64,000 nucleotides of DNA from Aradus depressus (Eukaryota; Arthropoda; Insecta; Hemiptera; Aradidae), in contig OY759214.1 of assembly GCA_963662175.1 (NCBI GenBank), positions 16,120,001-16,184,000 of the forward strand, written 5' to 3'. Below the pieces are notes generated by a model. That model searched no databases, was not told where the DNA came from, and saw only the letters and a list, made by a program, of their open reading frames with translations. Shown one piece after another: positions 50,779-61,787 of this stretch. Position 1 is the first letter of the stretch, and each line of letters starts with the position of its first letter. The translations under genes and the position numbers were made by a program.

Positions 50779-52481
50779 TGATGAATATTGAAAGACATCA
50801 CCATTTGACGAAACTGAACCTTCTAAGAGGTTCATCAAAATTTGAAGCTCCTTCAACACGGCACCTTTCAACCCTTCCCAGTCCTCAGAGCCGCCATCTT
50901 TCAATTTCCTCATCCTCTAATCGTTCTTTTCTTTTTTTTCTTTATGAAGTACTTTTCAAAAATTCTTCCTTCTGGCTTCTATGTGTCGGTTTTCAACCTC
51001 TTTGTCATAGATAATATGCCCTCAGGACATGAAAGGTTTTCTGAAAGTAAAAAAAAATACCATTTCAAAACATCATAATCTTACAGAATGGAATTTTAAA
51101 TGAGCTCGTCTCCATCCTGTTTCATATTCATACTCATATCTCGGTTGACACAATGAATTTTTATTTATTTACTTCTTATGACAATTTTTCATTACTTAAC
51201 TGTTTGTTTTTTTGTGCAGATTTTCTTTTATTTCCTCAAGAAAAGAACAAAACAATAATAATAATAATAATGAAAAGAAAACTGTTATACAATGATAATA
51301 TAATGAGGGAAGAGAAAACAGCTACCAGGAACATTTTAATTGTATATCACAAAACTGAATTGTATTCAGTTATTTTCAATGTGCCTATTGTATAACAATA
51401 TCAATGGAATTTATTGTAAAGTTATGACTTATTGAACTAATTTACGAACAGAATTTTATTTTATACATTTTCCGACCCAAGACCAGTTGTTTTCGGGGCC
51501 CTGACCTGAGGCTTATTCATAAAATTTTGGATATAATTTTTAATGCGGTTATGTGATGTAGGACAAGAAGTAAGTAAATAAATAGGTAGGTATACAAAAT
51601 GTGAATTGCATCTTACCCCCCTTATCCTTACTCTTATTTATCAGTTTTTGTATTATGACAGTCACTCTCCTTCCGTGGCTTCCTTCAAATCTCACTATTC
51701 CAATTCATCTTCGCTAAACAATCCACTCCCCTTTCATCTCTCCCCCCTATTCTCTAATTCGTCAACCGCAATTATCTAATCATTTAAATTATTTTCTTAT
51801 CCCATTTTTTGTTTTCTCTTTTTTTTTTGTTATTCTCTATTTTATTATACTTTTTTTTATCAATTTCCTAAATTATTCGATCATAATGAATAGCATTCCT
51901 TTTTTGTTCATTTTACACATTTATATATTTTCATCATGCATTTATTTATTTTTTTATTTTACCTTATTTTATTTTGACTATTTTTATTTTTCTTCTCTCT
52001 CCTCACACTTTTCTATCTAGCCCCTACTGTCTATTAATTAATTAATTTTATTTCAAACCTTGTTTAGGCATACTCCCTTCTCTTTTATAATCAACCTTCA
52101 TAGTATTATGCTCTGTCCATTTTCATTATCTAATTTGTTTTTTTTTATTTTTATAGATTTTCTTTATTTTTTACATATTCTCTTGTATTTATATAGATAC
52201 TTTTATTTATTTATTTTTCTCCACAATGAAGCTGTTAATTTTATGTTTTTTCATGTTAATCTTTTGTTTATCTATATTTATAATTGTCTAGTTTTTCTCC
52301 AATGTAGCAGTAATTTATTCATCTATTTTTCTATTTCTTTGTACATACTGATACTATATTTTATTTTTATTTTTCTATACTCTATATGTATTTATTGTTG
52401 GGGGACCTCGGTCCCAGAATAATAAAATTCTTTTCATTTTTCATTTCGAAGCAATAATCGATTTATTTATACAATGAATAT
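50779..52481. other. No gene recognised; T-rich, ends in a hairpin with polyadenylation-like signal
   Basis: Mostly T- and A-rich with Phe/Leu-rich frames that look compositional, and an AAT microsatellite at about 51255-51275. At 52400-52430 GGGACC-TC-GGTCCC forms a 6-bp hairpin just before AATAATAAAATTC, as at the 3' end of a transcript or LINE. Nothing upstream supports a specific gene. Confidence 0.35.
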
Positions 52482-52493
52482 AAAATTTATAAA

Positions 52494-52845
52494 GAGGGCG
52501 CCGGTAGCTCAGTGGTATGCGTGCTTGACTTCTGAGCTCAAGGTTGTGGGTTCGTAGCCCGACCGAGGCCCTTAGTTTATTTTATCTGGGAGGTAAAATA
52601 AACTTAAGCACGCCGTCCTTCGGATGGGACGTTAAGCGATGGTCCCGAGCCTGTACGATGTCAGGTACTCGTTAAAGATCCCTACCCTAGATGAATAAAA
52701 ATTTAGGGTAGGCAAAATTTAGGACTCCCACAGTAGAGTCGGGCTCATGTCCACCAGAGTGACGAAAGAGCGCTCTGGTAGTAGGCGATATGACCTCGTA
52801 GTTAAAGCCCGGGCATGAGTCATAAAACCTAACCTAACCTAACCT
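52494..52845 (+). mobile_element. Full-length SINE-1 with CCTAA-repeat tail and 12-bp duplication
   Basis: Flanked by AAAATTTATAAA at 52482-52493 and 52846-52857. It starts with GAGGGCGCCGGTAGCTCAGT, has an A box, a B box close to consensus (GGGTTCGTAGCCC) and an intact body, and ends in four AACCT units after CATAAA. This is the best copy of the subfamily whose tail matches the insect telomere repeat. Pol III transcription is inferred from the boxes. Confidence 0.96.
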
Positions 52846-52900
52846 AAAATTTATAAATACTATAAATAAATCAATTAAAACTTTACTGCTGTTCGATAGA

Positions 52901-53064
52901 GTTAGTTATTATGACTCATGTCCGTTCTTTAACAACAAGAACACATCGCCTACTACCAGAGCGCTCTTTCGTCACTCTGGTAGATAAGAGCCCGACTCTA
53001 CTGTGAGAGTCCTAAATTTTGCCTATCATAAATTGCTATTCACCTAGGGTAGGGGTCTTTCACG
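52901..53064 (-). mobile_element. SINE-1 copy, 5'-truncated
   Basis: Minus-strand 3' half: AGTTATTATGACTCATGTCC, CGCCTACTACCAGAGCGCTC and CACCTAGGGTAGGGGTCTTT. Breaks off where the body should continue. Confidence 0.8.
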
Positions 53065-53789
53065 ATATCCTTAAATATATACTTTCGTTCATGGAAGTTT
53101 TCTTATGGAAGAGATGAAATCTCTTTTTTACGAATCGTTCAAAAGTCTTTAGAATTGTCCTTCATAGAAAAAACATTAAAAAAAATAATAATAATAAAAA
53201 TAAACAACCCTTCGAAGTCGGCCTACAAAAAACAAAAGATGACATTTTTAAAAATGAACTAAAAAAAAATTTTTTCTGAAGATTAAAAATCTTATTTCTG
53301 ATAAATGGACCTTTGCAGCTATGAAAAGTTTTAAGTCAGGTCTCTTTGTGCAAGGCTTTAGGTTATAATTAAAAAAAAGAGGAAAAAAAGGAATATTTAA
53401 AAAAAAAATGTTTCAAAGGGAGTGACAGCACTTACATGGCCTGGGGCGGCATTCATCGGATCTCGGCTCATTAAAGTAGCAAGATCTACCTCATTGCTTA
53501 GTAATAGAGGCAATCTCAGAGGCTTTCAAATGAGAAACCAACGAATATTTATGAGCTGATGGTCAAACTACGCAGTAAATAATAGACGTTGTCCTTCCCA
53601 CAGTGTTACATTAAACATCACACTATACAGGTAGGATGTGCCACTGATGACGCAGTTGCTCTAAAATCTGGTTGGAAATAAAACAGAGGGAAATACAAGG
53701 TATTTTATTTATATGAGAAATCTTGTCTCGCATTACATATGAATCTAATTTTTAGTAATCTCCATGTGATATTATTAAGTTCCAGTAAT
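53065..53789. other. No gene recognised
   Basis: A-rich then mixed sequence. From 53420 to 53690 the composition is more balanced, but no open frame or family is recognised; possibly single-copy intronic DNA. Confidence 0.4.
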
Positions 53790-54790
53790 GGGGAAGTTAC
53801 GTAATCAGTCAGAAATTCGATGCTAAGTTATCAAAGGAATTTCATGGATTTCAAAAATGAAAAAAAAAATCTGTCTGCGAACACTATAACTCTCGATAGA
53901 GTGTATCGACACAATATTTTATAATGTGTCCAGAACCCCATAAGGACGACATATACTGTTTTTCAGCTAAATTGGCCAGAAAGAACGTAGGGATCAGACT
54001 GTGGTCTAAATCAACTCAAAGACCCAATTAACTGCCGATCTAATGAATGTATCGACAGGAAACTATATATTTAAATTCAAAACCCCATAAGGACCCCCAA
54101 TCGCCCGAAGAGAAAGGGGGATCCGAAGAGGGACGCTTGACTCAAAACCTAATAACTGTCGATGTATCGATAGGAAACTTTATATTTAAATTCAAAACCC
54201 CATAAGGACCCCCAATCGCCCGAAGAGAAAGGGGGATCCAAAGAGGGACGCTCGACTCAAAACCTAATAACTGTCGATGTATCGACAGGAAACTATATTT
54301 AAATTCAAAACCCCATAAGGACCCCCAATCGACCGAAGGGAAAGGGGGACCCGAAGAGGGACGCTCGAATCAAAACTCAAAAGTGTCGATGTAATAAATG
54401 TATCGATACAAAACTTTGTATCAGGGTTCAGAAGCTACTATGTTAGTTTGTTTTCCAACCTACTGATCCTGATGATAACAAAAACAAAACATTTGTGTCT
54501 AAATTCTATGTGTATAAGGCCAATTTTCAGCCAAATCGGCCAATGGCGGACTCTTAACATAAACTGCCGTTGTCATCATTATATCGACAAAAAATTTCAT
54601 ATGTAAATTCAAAACATGTCATTTTTCGCGGAATCGGTCGAAGGTGGGATGAAAAAGGCGCTCAACTCAAAAAACCCAATAAATGCCGAAGTAATGTTTG
54701 TATCATCATGAAATTTAGAATAAGGGTTCAAAAGCCCTTCTGTACTTTGTATAGTTGGGAAAGTGAAAAACTTAGTGGATTAAAAGTAAA
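53790..54790 (+). repeat. Repeat A, expanded copy with 115-bp tandem units
   Basis: Starts with GGGGAAGTTACGTAATCAGT and ends near TTTGTATAGTTGGGAAAG. The central part holds consecutive 115-bp units (starts near 54049, 54164 and 54279, with a partial unit from 54400), each with GTATCGACAGGAAAC, AAAACCCCATAAGGACCCCC and GAAGAGAAAGGGGGATCC. Units one to three are nearly identical, so the expansion is recent. Confidence 0.8.
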
Positions 54791-55173
54791 AAATAACGAG
54801 GACATAAAAAAAAATAAGTATGTATCATGAAAGATTTAATTATAGACTGTATAGAAGGTGACTCTCTATACAACAGGTGGCTCACACAGCAGATAACGGA
54901 CTGAGTTTCAATTAGGACGAGATGTCGTACTGAGGAAGGACAAAAACAGAGAGAAGGGGTGAGAGGAGACTTAATAAGATCACATGGAGACCGTGCTAGT
55001 TAATTAACATGCAAGAGGAACAAGAGTCACTCTCAAATATCACCAAGTGGCCTGTGAGAGTCTTCTTACAGATCAGATACACCAGGATACACTCGGTCAT
55101 CTGGAGAGGTGCAGAGACACCATGTTCAACATGGGCAGAATTACAGCAAGGCTCGACCATATATCTATTTACA
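54791..55173. other. No gene recognised
   Basis: Mixed spacer. A plus frame from 55009 enters the G run of the adjacent hAT element and is not considered a gene. Confidence 0.35.
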
Positions 55174-55181
55174 CTCGTAGG

Positions 55182-55734
55182 CAGGGGCGTAGCTGGGGGG
55201 GGGGGGGGGGGGGGGGCACGTGCCCCTCTCTGGCCTCAGCAAAAAAACCAAGATAAAAATTAAATAAACTAAAAAAATAGTTTTTATTAAAACTGATTGC
55301 TTGCAAGTTACCAATAGGATCTTCAAATTTCCTGTGTGTCTGATTCCTAAGTCAGCAATCAGCTGTTACATAAATGTACATGTACAAAAAAAAGTCATAT
55401 TACATTTATTTAAATATATATGAATTCGATCATTCAATTTTTTCACTCAAAATCGTCATTTCTGATATACTTTATACTCTTAAAGCTGATTTTACATGCG
55501 CAGTAAAAATGCAAAGCGCAGCAGCAGCAAATGCACGCTATTGGATGTGAGTCATTTAATTCTAAAAGGACAGAAACCACAGCGTGCATTTGCTGCTGCT
55601 GCTCTAGAGGTCCGAGTCTCCCAAATTAATAATAAAAAGGCTGCAAACTGCGGGCTGTGCCTCCTGGAGTCTATACTCCCACCCTCGTAGCCTAACTTTG
55701 CCCCCCCCCCCCTCCCTTATCAAAATCGCCCCTG
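55182..55734. mobile_element. hAT-1, second copy, with 8-bp duplication
   Basis: Ends CAGGGGCGTAGCTGGG and AAATCGCCCCTG with the 8-bp duplication CTCGTAGG at 55174-55181 and 55735-55742. The interior is the reverse complement of 8924-9540. It holds a G run (55195-55216), a GGGGCACGTGCCCC palindrome and an internal inverted repeat AGCAGCAGCAAATGCACGCT (about 55519-55538) with its complement near 55590-55610. Confidence 0.92.
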
Positions 55735-55743
55735 CTCGTAGGT

Positions 55744-56123
55744 ATATATGGAGAGAACTGATCATGGGATCCGGTGCAGCCATGAAGAAAGTACAGTAAT
55801 ACTCCATCCCATCTTCAACCAGGATGACGTAAACATATGTATATGGAGAAAGTACAGCAACTATACCGACTCAGCTCCAACCAGCACCCCCACTGATTAC
55901 GTAATCATGGAGAAAGTCTAGCAACTGCATCACATAGACAAAGTCTAGCAATCTTTGACGTCACCAGACAAAGTACAGCAATGGCTCCACATAGAGAAAG
56001 TCCTTGAAGCCACTCACTCACTCACTCCTCCCAGACTCTCATCCCAAAAAAATCCTTGGGTGGGGTATTACTGTACTTTCTCCATGACTGCACAGGATCC
56101 TCATGGCCAGATCTCTTCATATA
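55744..56123. repeat. Palindromic unit with iterated GAAAGTACAGCAA motif
   Basis: Arms 55744-55811 and 56056-56123 are inverted repeats of about 70 bp at roughly 80% identity (GGTATATATGG..., GGATCC, GAAAGTACAGTAATAC). The centre carries variants of GAGAAAGTACAGCAA at about 55845, 55912, 55938, 55969 and 55995. The hAT-1 insertion lies at the outer edge of the left arm. No coding region or transposon family recognised. Confidence 0.6.
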
Positions 56124-56149
56124 TACCTCTACCCTCATACTTATGAACC

Positions 56150-56580
56150 ACCGTTATTACCCCATCCCCTTTGACTGATTTGGCTAAAAATCAATAGGTG
56201 TCGTTCTTATAGGATTCTGAGTAAACATATAAAATTTCGTGTCAATACATTTATTATGTTAGGAGTTACCGTGTTCACAGTCACAAAGACATATAGGACT
56301 TTTTTACATTTTTGGAATCAGAAAACATAAAATTCCGGTGAAAACTATACTTCGAATTTCTCATAGATTGCATAACTTCCCGTGGAGACCGCGCCAGTTA
56401 ATTAACATCCTAAATAACATATGTATAATTTCATATCGATAAATTCATTCTATGAGATGTTATACTCTTCACAGGAAGACAGTTTTTTTTCTTCTAATTC
56501 TTGTAATCAGGGGGTCAGATACTCGTAACATGAAATTCAACATCGAATCGCATAATTTCATATAGCTGAAGAGCCTATCC
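56150..56580 (-). repeat. Repeat A, two partial copies
   Basis: 56150-56395 reads from CTGATTTGGCTAAAAATCAA to TTGCATAACTTCCCGTG. 56410-56580 repeats the end part (TTTCATATCGATAAATTCAT, TCATATAGCTGAAGAG). Confidence 0.6.
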
Positions 56581-57908
56581 CGATATTCGGTTGGTGAATT
56601 TAAGCCCCCAACAGGACGGAATTGTTAGCAAAATCGACCGAAGAGAAAGTAAGCAAGCAGCAGATCTATTTACTGTGTCAGATGTTTAATCTTTTACCTA
56701 ATAACAATGACACCTTCCGTTTACAAGTTAAGTTAATGATATTTTGTTCTGAATCAACGTTTCCAAATGGCGGAAGACATTGACAACAGATCAGAAAAGG
56801 AGCCGTTGTTACGTCAGCAGATGATACATGATAGTAAGATATCGCCTTCTGTCAGTCTTTCATCTCATGTCCCAGTCTAATTGGAGATTTGAGAGACAAT
56901 ATACTTAACCAGAGCTCAGAACCAACTCAATTTCCAGAAGAGCTTACATTTCATGGAAAGCTAAAGCCAAGACCACATCAAGACTTTATCTTGGAAATAG
57001 TACAACGTGTAAAGGACTTATTGGCTCTGATTCAAGTATAATTCGCATAAACATGAGAGAATTCCCCTGGAATTTCTTTCAAGTCGTATTATCTATATGG
57101 ACGACAGAATTTCACCCGGCCACGAGTGGTGCAGCATAGCGAGACCTAATGGAACTGACCCCTGCCTAGCGGAGACATGTGATACTAACATATCCCTACC
57201 CAGGGATTGTTCGTAAATCATCCAATCAAAAATATAAATAGAATGTATTCCCTCTCCGAATTCAGTCACACAAGAGCACCCAACCAGACGACAGCCCTCA
57301 GAAGCAGTGACATTCGTTGGTTGTTAGAATACACAAAAAATGGATACCTAGTAAAAGAAATGACGCACACAATGAGGGCAAAATGAACAAATTTCTGGCC
57401 AAAATTATGCAACTTATATATTTTATATTTCTTGATGTGCTGAACACGAAAAAAATACTTAAAAAATTCCCCGACCCTTCATTGAGTACTATATTTTGAC
57501 AAATACATCAGCTCCTCAAGAGGAGGTGAACACGTGTTGTAGCTCATACAGCTTATGAGAAATATACAATTCATATTAGGTAACTGAAATTAGAAATTGC
57601 AATAGCTTCATTTTCTTCGAAAATTCGATAAAATTAAACGTCTGCGACTGCTTCGTCTTCTTCGGACGAATTTATAAGTTAAAAAAAAAAGTAATAAGTT
57701 TTTGTAAAAAACTACATGCGTAATTTACCCATTTTCTAATGTAATTTTTTTAACAAAAACTGGGTTTTTTTTCAGTATTTTTTTATTAAGCAGTGACACT
57801 AATGATAGTAATAATAATTCAGTACACTTACCTTGAGAAGAGATCTTCATTTTTAAGACATTAAAGGAATTTAAAAGATGGAGTTTTAACACGTTATAAA
57901 TATAGACT
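56581..57908. other. No gene recognised
   Basis: Unique-looking, moderately AT-rich sequence; part of 56740-57310 is less AT-biased. I found no recognisable coding exon on either strand. Confidence 0.4.
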
Positions 57909-57918
57909 GAGGCAATGT

Positions 57919-58212
57919 TGTTTGGTGAGGCTGATGTAGTGAGGGTGGTGAAGTTGGGAAGGTTGAGTTGGGCAGGCCATGTAGCCCGAACGGAAGAGGG
58001 CGAAGTGCCAAGAACAGTCCTTGAGGAGCCTTTGTACCGATCAAGAAGAGCAGGCAGACCGAGGCTAAGATGGGTGGATGGTATGGCAGCTGACGCGAGA
58101 GAGCTTCTTGATCAGCGAAATTGGAAAGCAGCTGCACAGGACAGAGCCGAATGGCGGAGGCTCATTGAGGAGGCCAGGACCCACTAGGGTTGTAGCGCCA
58201 GATAGATAGATA
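57919..58212 (+). mobile_element. RTE-type retrotransposon, 3' end, with target duplication
   Basis: The frame reads VVKLGRLSWAGHVARTEEGE, then RAGRPRLRWVDGMAADAREL and DRAEWRRLIEEARTH, the characteristic C-terminus of RTE-like and related retrotransposon proteins. After the stop, GGGTTGTAGCGCCA is followed by a GATA microsatellite tail. Flanks GAGGCAATGT at 57909-57918 and 58213-58222 show an ordinary insertion that was severely 5'-truncated. The coding part present is intact. Confidence 0.92.
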
Positions 58213-58222
58213 GAGGCAATGT

Positions 58223-58554
58223 GGAGGGTATTAAAAGGCTGCAATGGTCTTGTTTATGTTTGTACAGGTGTATGCAAGTAAACCCACCTTCACTCCCTCC
58301 TTAAAATCTGCATCTGTTTTTTTCTATTTTGGCCAGGTTTTGAGGCCTCTTGCCCCAGTGTGCGACGGGAAAGTCAATATTTTCTAAATCTTAATTATAA
58401 ATCTTTTAAATTTTAATAATACTTGATAATAATTTATGCTTATTAGGAAAAAAGAAAAAAAAAAAAAAACTTGACAAATAAGTGTTAGGTTAATTGTGGA
58501 ATAGTACCTTTCATTTTAAACAAAATATCGTTTGAAGCTCAAGAAACATAATAA
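58223..58554. other. No gene recognised
   Basis: Spacer with an A run near 58453; no open frame or family recognised. Confidence 0.35.
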
Positions 58555-58692
58555 AGAGTATTGCGGCTCATGCCCGGGCTTGAATATTGAATTTCTATGC
58601 ACCTAGGGCATGGATCTATAACGATTAACTGACATTATACAGGCTCAGGAATATCGCTTGACGTCCCATCTCAAGGACGGCGTGCTCAAGAT
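58555..58692 (-). mobile_element. SINE-1 fragment
   Basis: Minus-strand pieces: GCGGCTCATGCCCGGGCTTG, then after a deletion CACCTAGGGCATGG and GACGTCCCATCTCAAGGACG. Confidence 0.7.
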
Positions 58693-58761
58693 TTCTTTCA
58701 TAAATAATAATAATCAGAATATTTACCAACAACAGCCCTGAAAAGGACAGTTCTCTTGAGG

Positions 58762-58892
58762 ACACCGATACCTCAGAAGTAGCGTGCTTACTGAGCCCGA
58801 AATCGTGGGTTCGGAACTCGGTCGAACTCGACAGGCCGTCTTTCAGATGGGACGTAAGCGATGTTCCTGAGCCGGTACGATGTCAGTATATA
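58762..58892 (+). mobile_element. SINE-1 fragment
   Basis: Plus-strand head and early body: ACCTCAGAAGTAGCGTGCTT, GTGGGTTCGGAACTCGGTCG and GGGACGTAAGCGATG. It adjoins another copy in the same orientation. Confidence 0.65.
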
Positions 58893-58911
58893 TATTAGTC
58901 TTCCTTGATAA

Positions 58912-59247
58912 ATATATTGGTAGTTCAGAGGAAGCGTGCTAGCCTACTGAGCTCACGATCGCGGGTTCGAATCCGGGCTGAGGCCCATACATTTTTTTTA
59001 TCTGTGAGGTGAAAAAAAACTCTGAAAAAGTGTGAAAAGAACGTTAAGCGATGTTCCCGAGCCTGAACAATGTCAGATACCTACTCGTTAAAAACCGCAA
59101 CTCCAGGTGAATTAATATGGAAAAAGCAAAATTTAGAACACCCAAAGTAGAGTGGGGCTCATGTCCACCAGAGTGACGAAAGAGAGCTCTGGTAGTAGGC
59201 GATATGACCTCGTTGTTAAAGTCCAGGCATTAGTCATAATAACTATA
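58912..59247 (+). mobile_element. SINE-1 copy, nearly full length but diverged
   Basis: Head with GGTAGTTCAGAGG, a good B box GGTTCGAATCC, GTTCCCGAGCCTGAACAATG and the 3' part through GGTAGTAGGCGATATGACCT to CATTAGTCATAATAACTAT. Its B box is closer to the tRNA consensus than most copies. Confidence 0.85.
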
Positions 59248-59564
59248 GTCTTCCCAGTGCAAGGAACACCCCACTTTAAACAAAAAAAAAAAAAAAAAAA
59301 AGATAACAGCTGGCTAAATTATATAAAGAGACAGCTGGCTATTGAGATGAGGGGCAACTCATGCAAATTATTGTTCATGAAAACAGCTGGTTTTAAAAAA
59401 AAATCTCTTATTCAATTCTACCGCGCGGCTTAATTCTTTTTTTTATTTTTTATCTCTCACTTTTCTAGTTTCAAAAATATTTTATTTTTCCCACTGTACT
59501 GGGGACGAATTCTTTCCACCAGCCATTATATTGAAAACTAACTAAAAATGTTCATGATAGAGGA
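59248..59564. other. No gene recognised
   Basis: Contains a 22-base A run (59281-59302) that is not clearly attached to a retroposon. A 93-codon frame crosses the SINE and this run and is not a gene. Confidence 0.35.
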
Positions 59565-59690
59565 AGCGACGAAAGAGCGCTCTGGTAGTAGACATATGAG
59601 TCAGGAGCCTGACTCTACTTTGGGAATCCTAAATTTACCTACCAATATTAATTCACCGAGAGAGGTCTTTAACAGTATCTCGGAAACTCT
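59565..59690 (-). mobile_element. Rearranged SINE-1 fragment
   Basis: GCGACGAAAGAGCGCTCTGG (plus orientation) is followed by GCCTGACTCTACTTTGGGAA and TTCACCGAGAGAGGTCTTTA (minus orientation), so the piece has an internal inversion. Confidence 0.55.
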
Positions 59691-59934
59691 CTATTACTAA
59701 ACGGAATTATTTTCTCATCGTTCAAAAATAATAATATATAAAATATTATATAATATAAAACATTTTTTGATATTGGCGGAGTTCCTCCATAGATATCCTC
59801 CTATAAGGTCTGTCGAATATACTTTTTAATTAATACTTTCATTACTTATATATATTAATTTATTTTATTTATTTATTCTTTATTTGAAATTTCCGAATAA
59901 AAAGAAAAACACATCACTTGAATCTCTTGGTCAG
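59691..59934. other. AT-rich; no gene recognised
   Basis: AT-rich spacer that runs into the 3' end of the minus-strand Jockey fragment. Confidence 0.35.
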
Positions 59935-60262
59935 CACCTTCTCAGGGGTCCTCCTCAGACAGGTCACGCGGCCAACGTCGATTTAGTCGCCGAGGAAGGT
60001 TCCCCGGCAAGGATTGAACCGACATTGCTTCCAACAGTGTGTTCGGATGTGGCTTGAACTTGTGCAAATTTGTGTAGAGCTGTTGTTTTTTTTTGTAAGA
60101 ATGGTATGTTTAGGTCATGATGTAATGTTAAGTTTGAAACATTGTGCAATTGTTCAGAGGATTTTATTTTGATTGGCTTGAATTCTTTTGGTGTGCGAGG
60201 GCTTGGCAGAACCCCAGAGCTGAACGCCATAAGTCCAGATAGGTCTGACAATGGCATTGTAG
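59935..60262 (-). mobile_element. Jockey-clade fragment (family F)
   Basis: On the minus strand: NAIVRPIWTYGVQLWGSAKP, then KRIQANQNKIL, a stop/frameshift, HHDLNIPFL and finally RRLNRRWPRD before the 3' UTR at low coordinates. This is the conserved end of a Jockey RT with at least two disruptions. Confidence 0.75.
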
Positions 60263-60344
60263 ACCCCCCAGTTTATGGTTTTATTTTTATTGTTATTATA
60301 TATATTTTTATAAATTATTTTCTATTTGCCACATTGTGACCTGA

Positions 60345-60600
60345 GAAGAAGGTCCCAAATAGCTAACCACGTCCAGCAAGCTTTTTCTGGGTATGAAGGA
60401 GTAAATATTTTAAACATTCCATTGGGGTCAGAATACATGGAACAAAAAAAAAATGGCAGCCAACACAATGTTTTTTATATTATTTGTAAAATATTCGAAA
60501 CATGTAAGAGTATTCCAGAAACATTTTCTCGAAAAGATGTAGCGCATTTTGGAAATGAACATTATATAATGGTCACCCATGTTCACCCATATAAACATAT
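60345..60600 (+). repeat. Direct repeat D, copy 1
   Basis: Matches 61478-61705 over blocks such as TTTTTCTGGGTATGAAGGAG, TATTTTAAACATTCCATTGG, ACAATGTTTTTTATATTATT and TTTTGGAAATGAACATTATA. A plus frame is open across it, but no family is recognised. Confidence 0.65.
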
Positions 60601-61207
60601 TCCAAAATATCGTCCTGAAAAACACTCTTATAAAAGAGAGTTATAAAAGTGTCTATCATAATTTAAATTAAATTAAAAACTATATCTAACTGTATTTATG
60701 AATATACTCATTTATTTATTTAATATATTTTTTGTTATTATTTGTGTATTATTATTATATTTGTGTCCAAGCCAGAGTTAAGAACCGTTTATTTATCTAA
60801 CTTATACCCTATCTTGATGTATACATTTTTATGACGTACCCTACTACAATAAATGTTATTATTAATATTAAAAATAAAAACGGTTCAATTATTTCGGCGT
60901 TATTTCTCTTACACTACGGAATTATATACATATATTTGAAGACTAGAAATTACAATTAATATTATTATTATTCTGCAGTTTTTTGAAGAAAAAAAAATAT
61001 CAAGTTGTTAAAAGTTTTTTGGTGAATAATCAAGTTTCCATTTGAACCTTGTGAAAATAATAATTTGAAAAATTAATATTTTTGTGTGCTGTTTCATACA
61101 TTTTTATTCTTATAACATTTTAAGAGAATTTATTACTCATATTAATTTCTATCATTGAAAAAAAATTTGTCACATTTAGCGAATAAACGTTTTAAAATTT
61201 AATAATA
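60601..61207. other. AT-rich spacer between direct repeats
   Basis: No gene recognised; very AT-rich. Confidence 0.35.
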
Positions 61208-61443
61208 CGTTGAGTAGCGTGCTAGCATAATCACCTACTGAGCTGAAGATCGCTGGTACGAAACTCGCTCGAGGCCCTTAGGTTTTTTTGTCAGGTTCTC
61301 GTTAAAGACCCTTACCCATGGTGAATAAACGTAAATAGACAAAATTTATGACTCCCATTGTAGAGTCGGGTAAATGTCTAACAGAGCGACGAAAGGTAGT
61401 GAGGCTATATGTCCTCGTAGCCCGGGCATGAGTCACATAACTA
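61208..61443 (+). mobile_element. SINE-1 copy, diverged
   Basis: Plus-strand: TAGCGTGCTAGC head, degenerate B box (GGTACGAAACTCGC), TCTCGTTAAAGACCCTTACC and CCGGGCATGAGTCACATAAC with AACTAACTA tail. Confidence 0.75.
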
Positions 61444-61477
61444 ACTATTACCATATTTATATTCTAAAAAAAGGATG

Positions 61478-61705
61478 TCTCTCCCAAAGCTAGCCACGTC
61501 CTGCAAGATTTTTCTGGGTATGCAGCGGTAAATATTTTAAACATTCCATTGGAGTCAGAATACATGGAACAAAAAATATCAACCAACACAATGTTTTTTA
61601 TATTATTTGTAAAATATTCTAAACAGGTAAGAGTATTCCAGAAACATTTACTCGGAAGGACATTTTGGAAATGAACATTATGTAATGGTCACTCATGTTT
61701 TATAT
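61478..61705 (+). repeat. Direct repeat D, copy 2
   Basis: Second copy of 60345-60600, about 1.13 kb downstream in the same orientation, lacking the last 30-40 bp. The SINE-1 at 61208 lies between the two. Confidence 0.65.
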
Positions 61706-61787
61706 TAACTTAACATGGCAAACATAATCCGAAAATAAGTTACATATATGGATATCTATTAAATTACGAGACTGTGTGATTCTGAAG

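Noticed and set aside
52060..52422. 120-codon Phe/Leu/Ile-rich frame as a membrane protein
   Set aside because: It follows T-rich low-complexity DNA; the hydrophobic composition is expected from that and there is no conserved motif.
52820..52846. Interstitial telomere array
   Set aside because: The four CCTAA-type units are bounded by the SINE body and its target duplication, so they are the SINE tail, not a telomere remnant.
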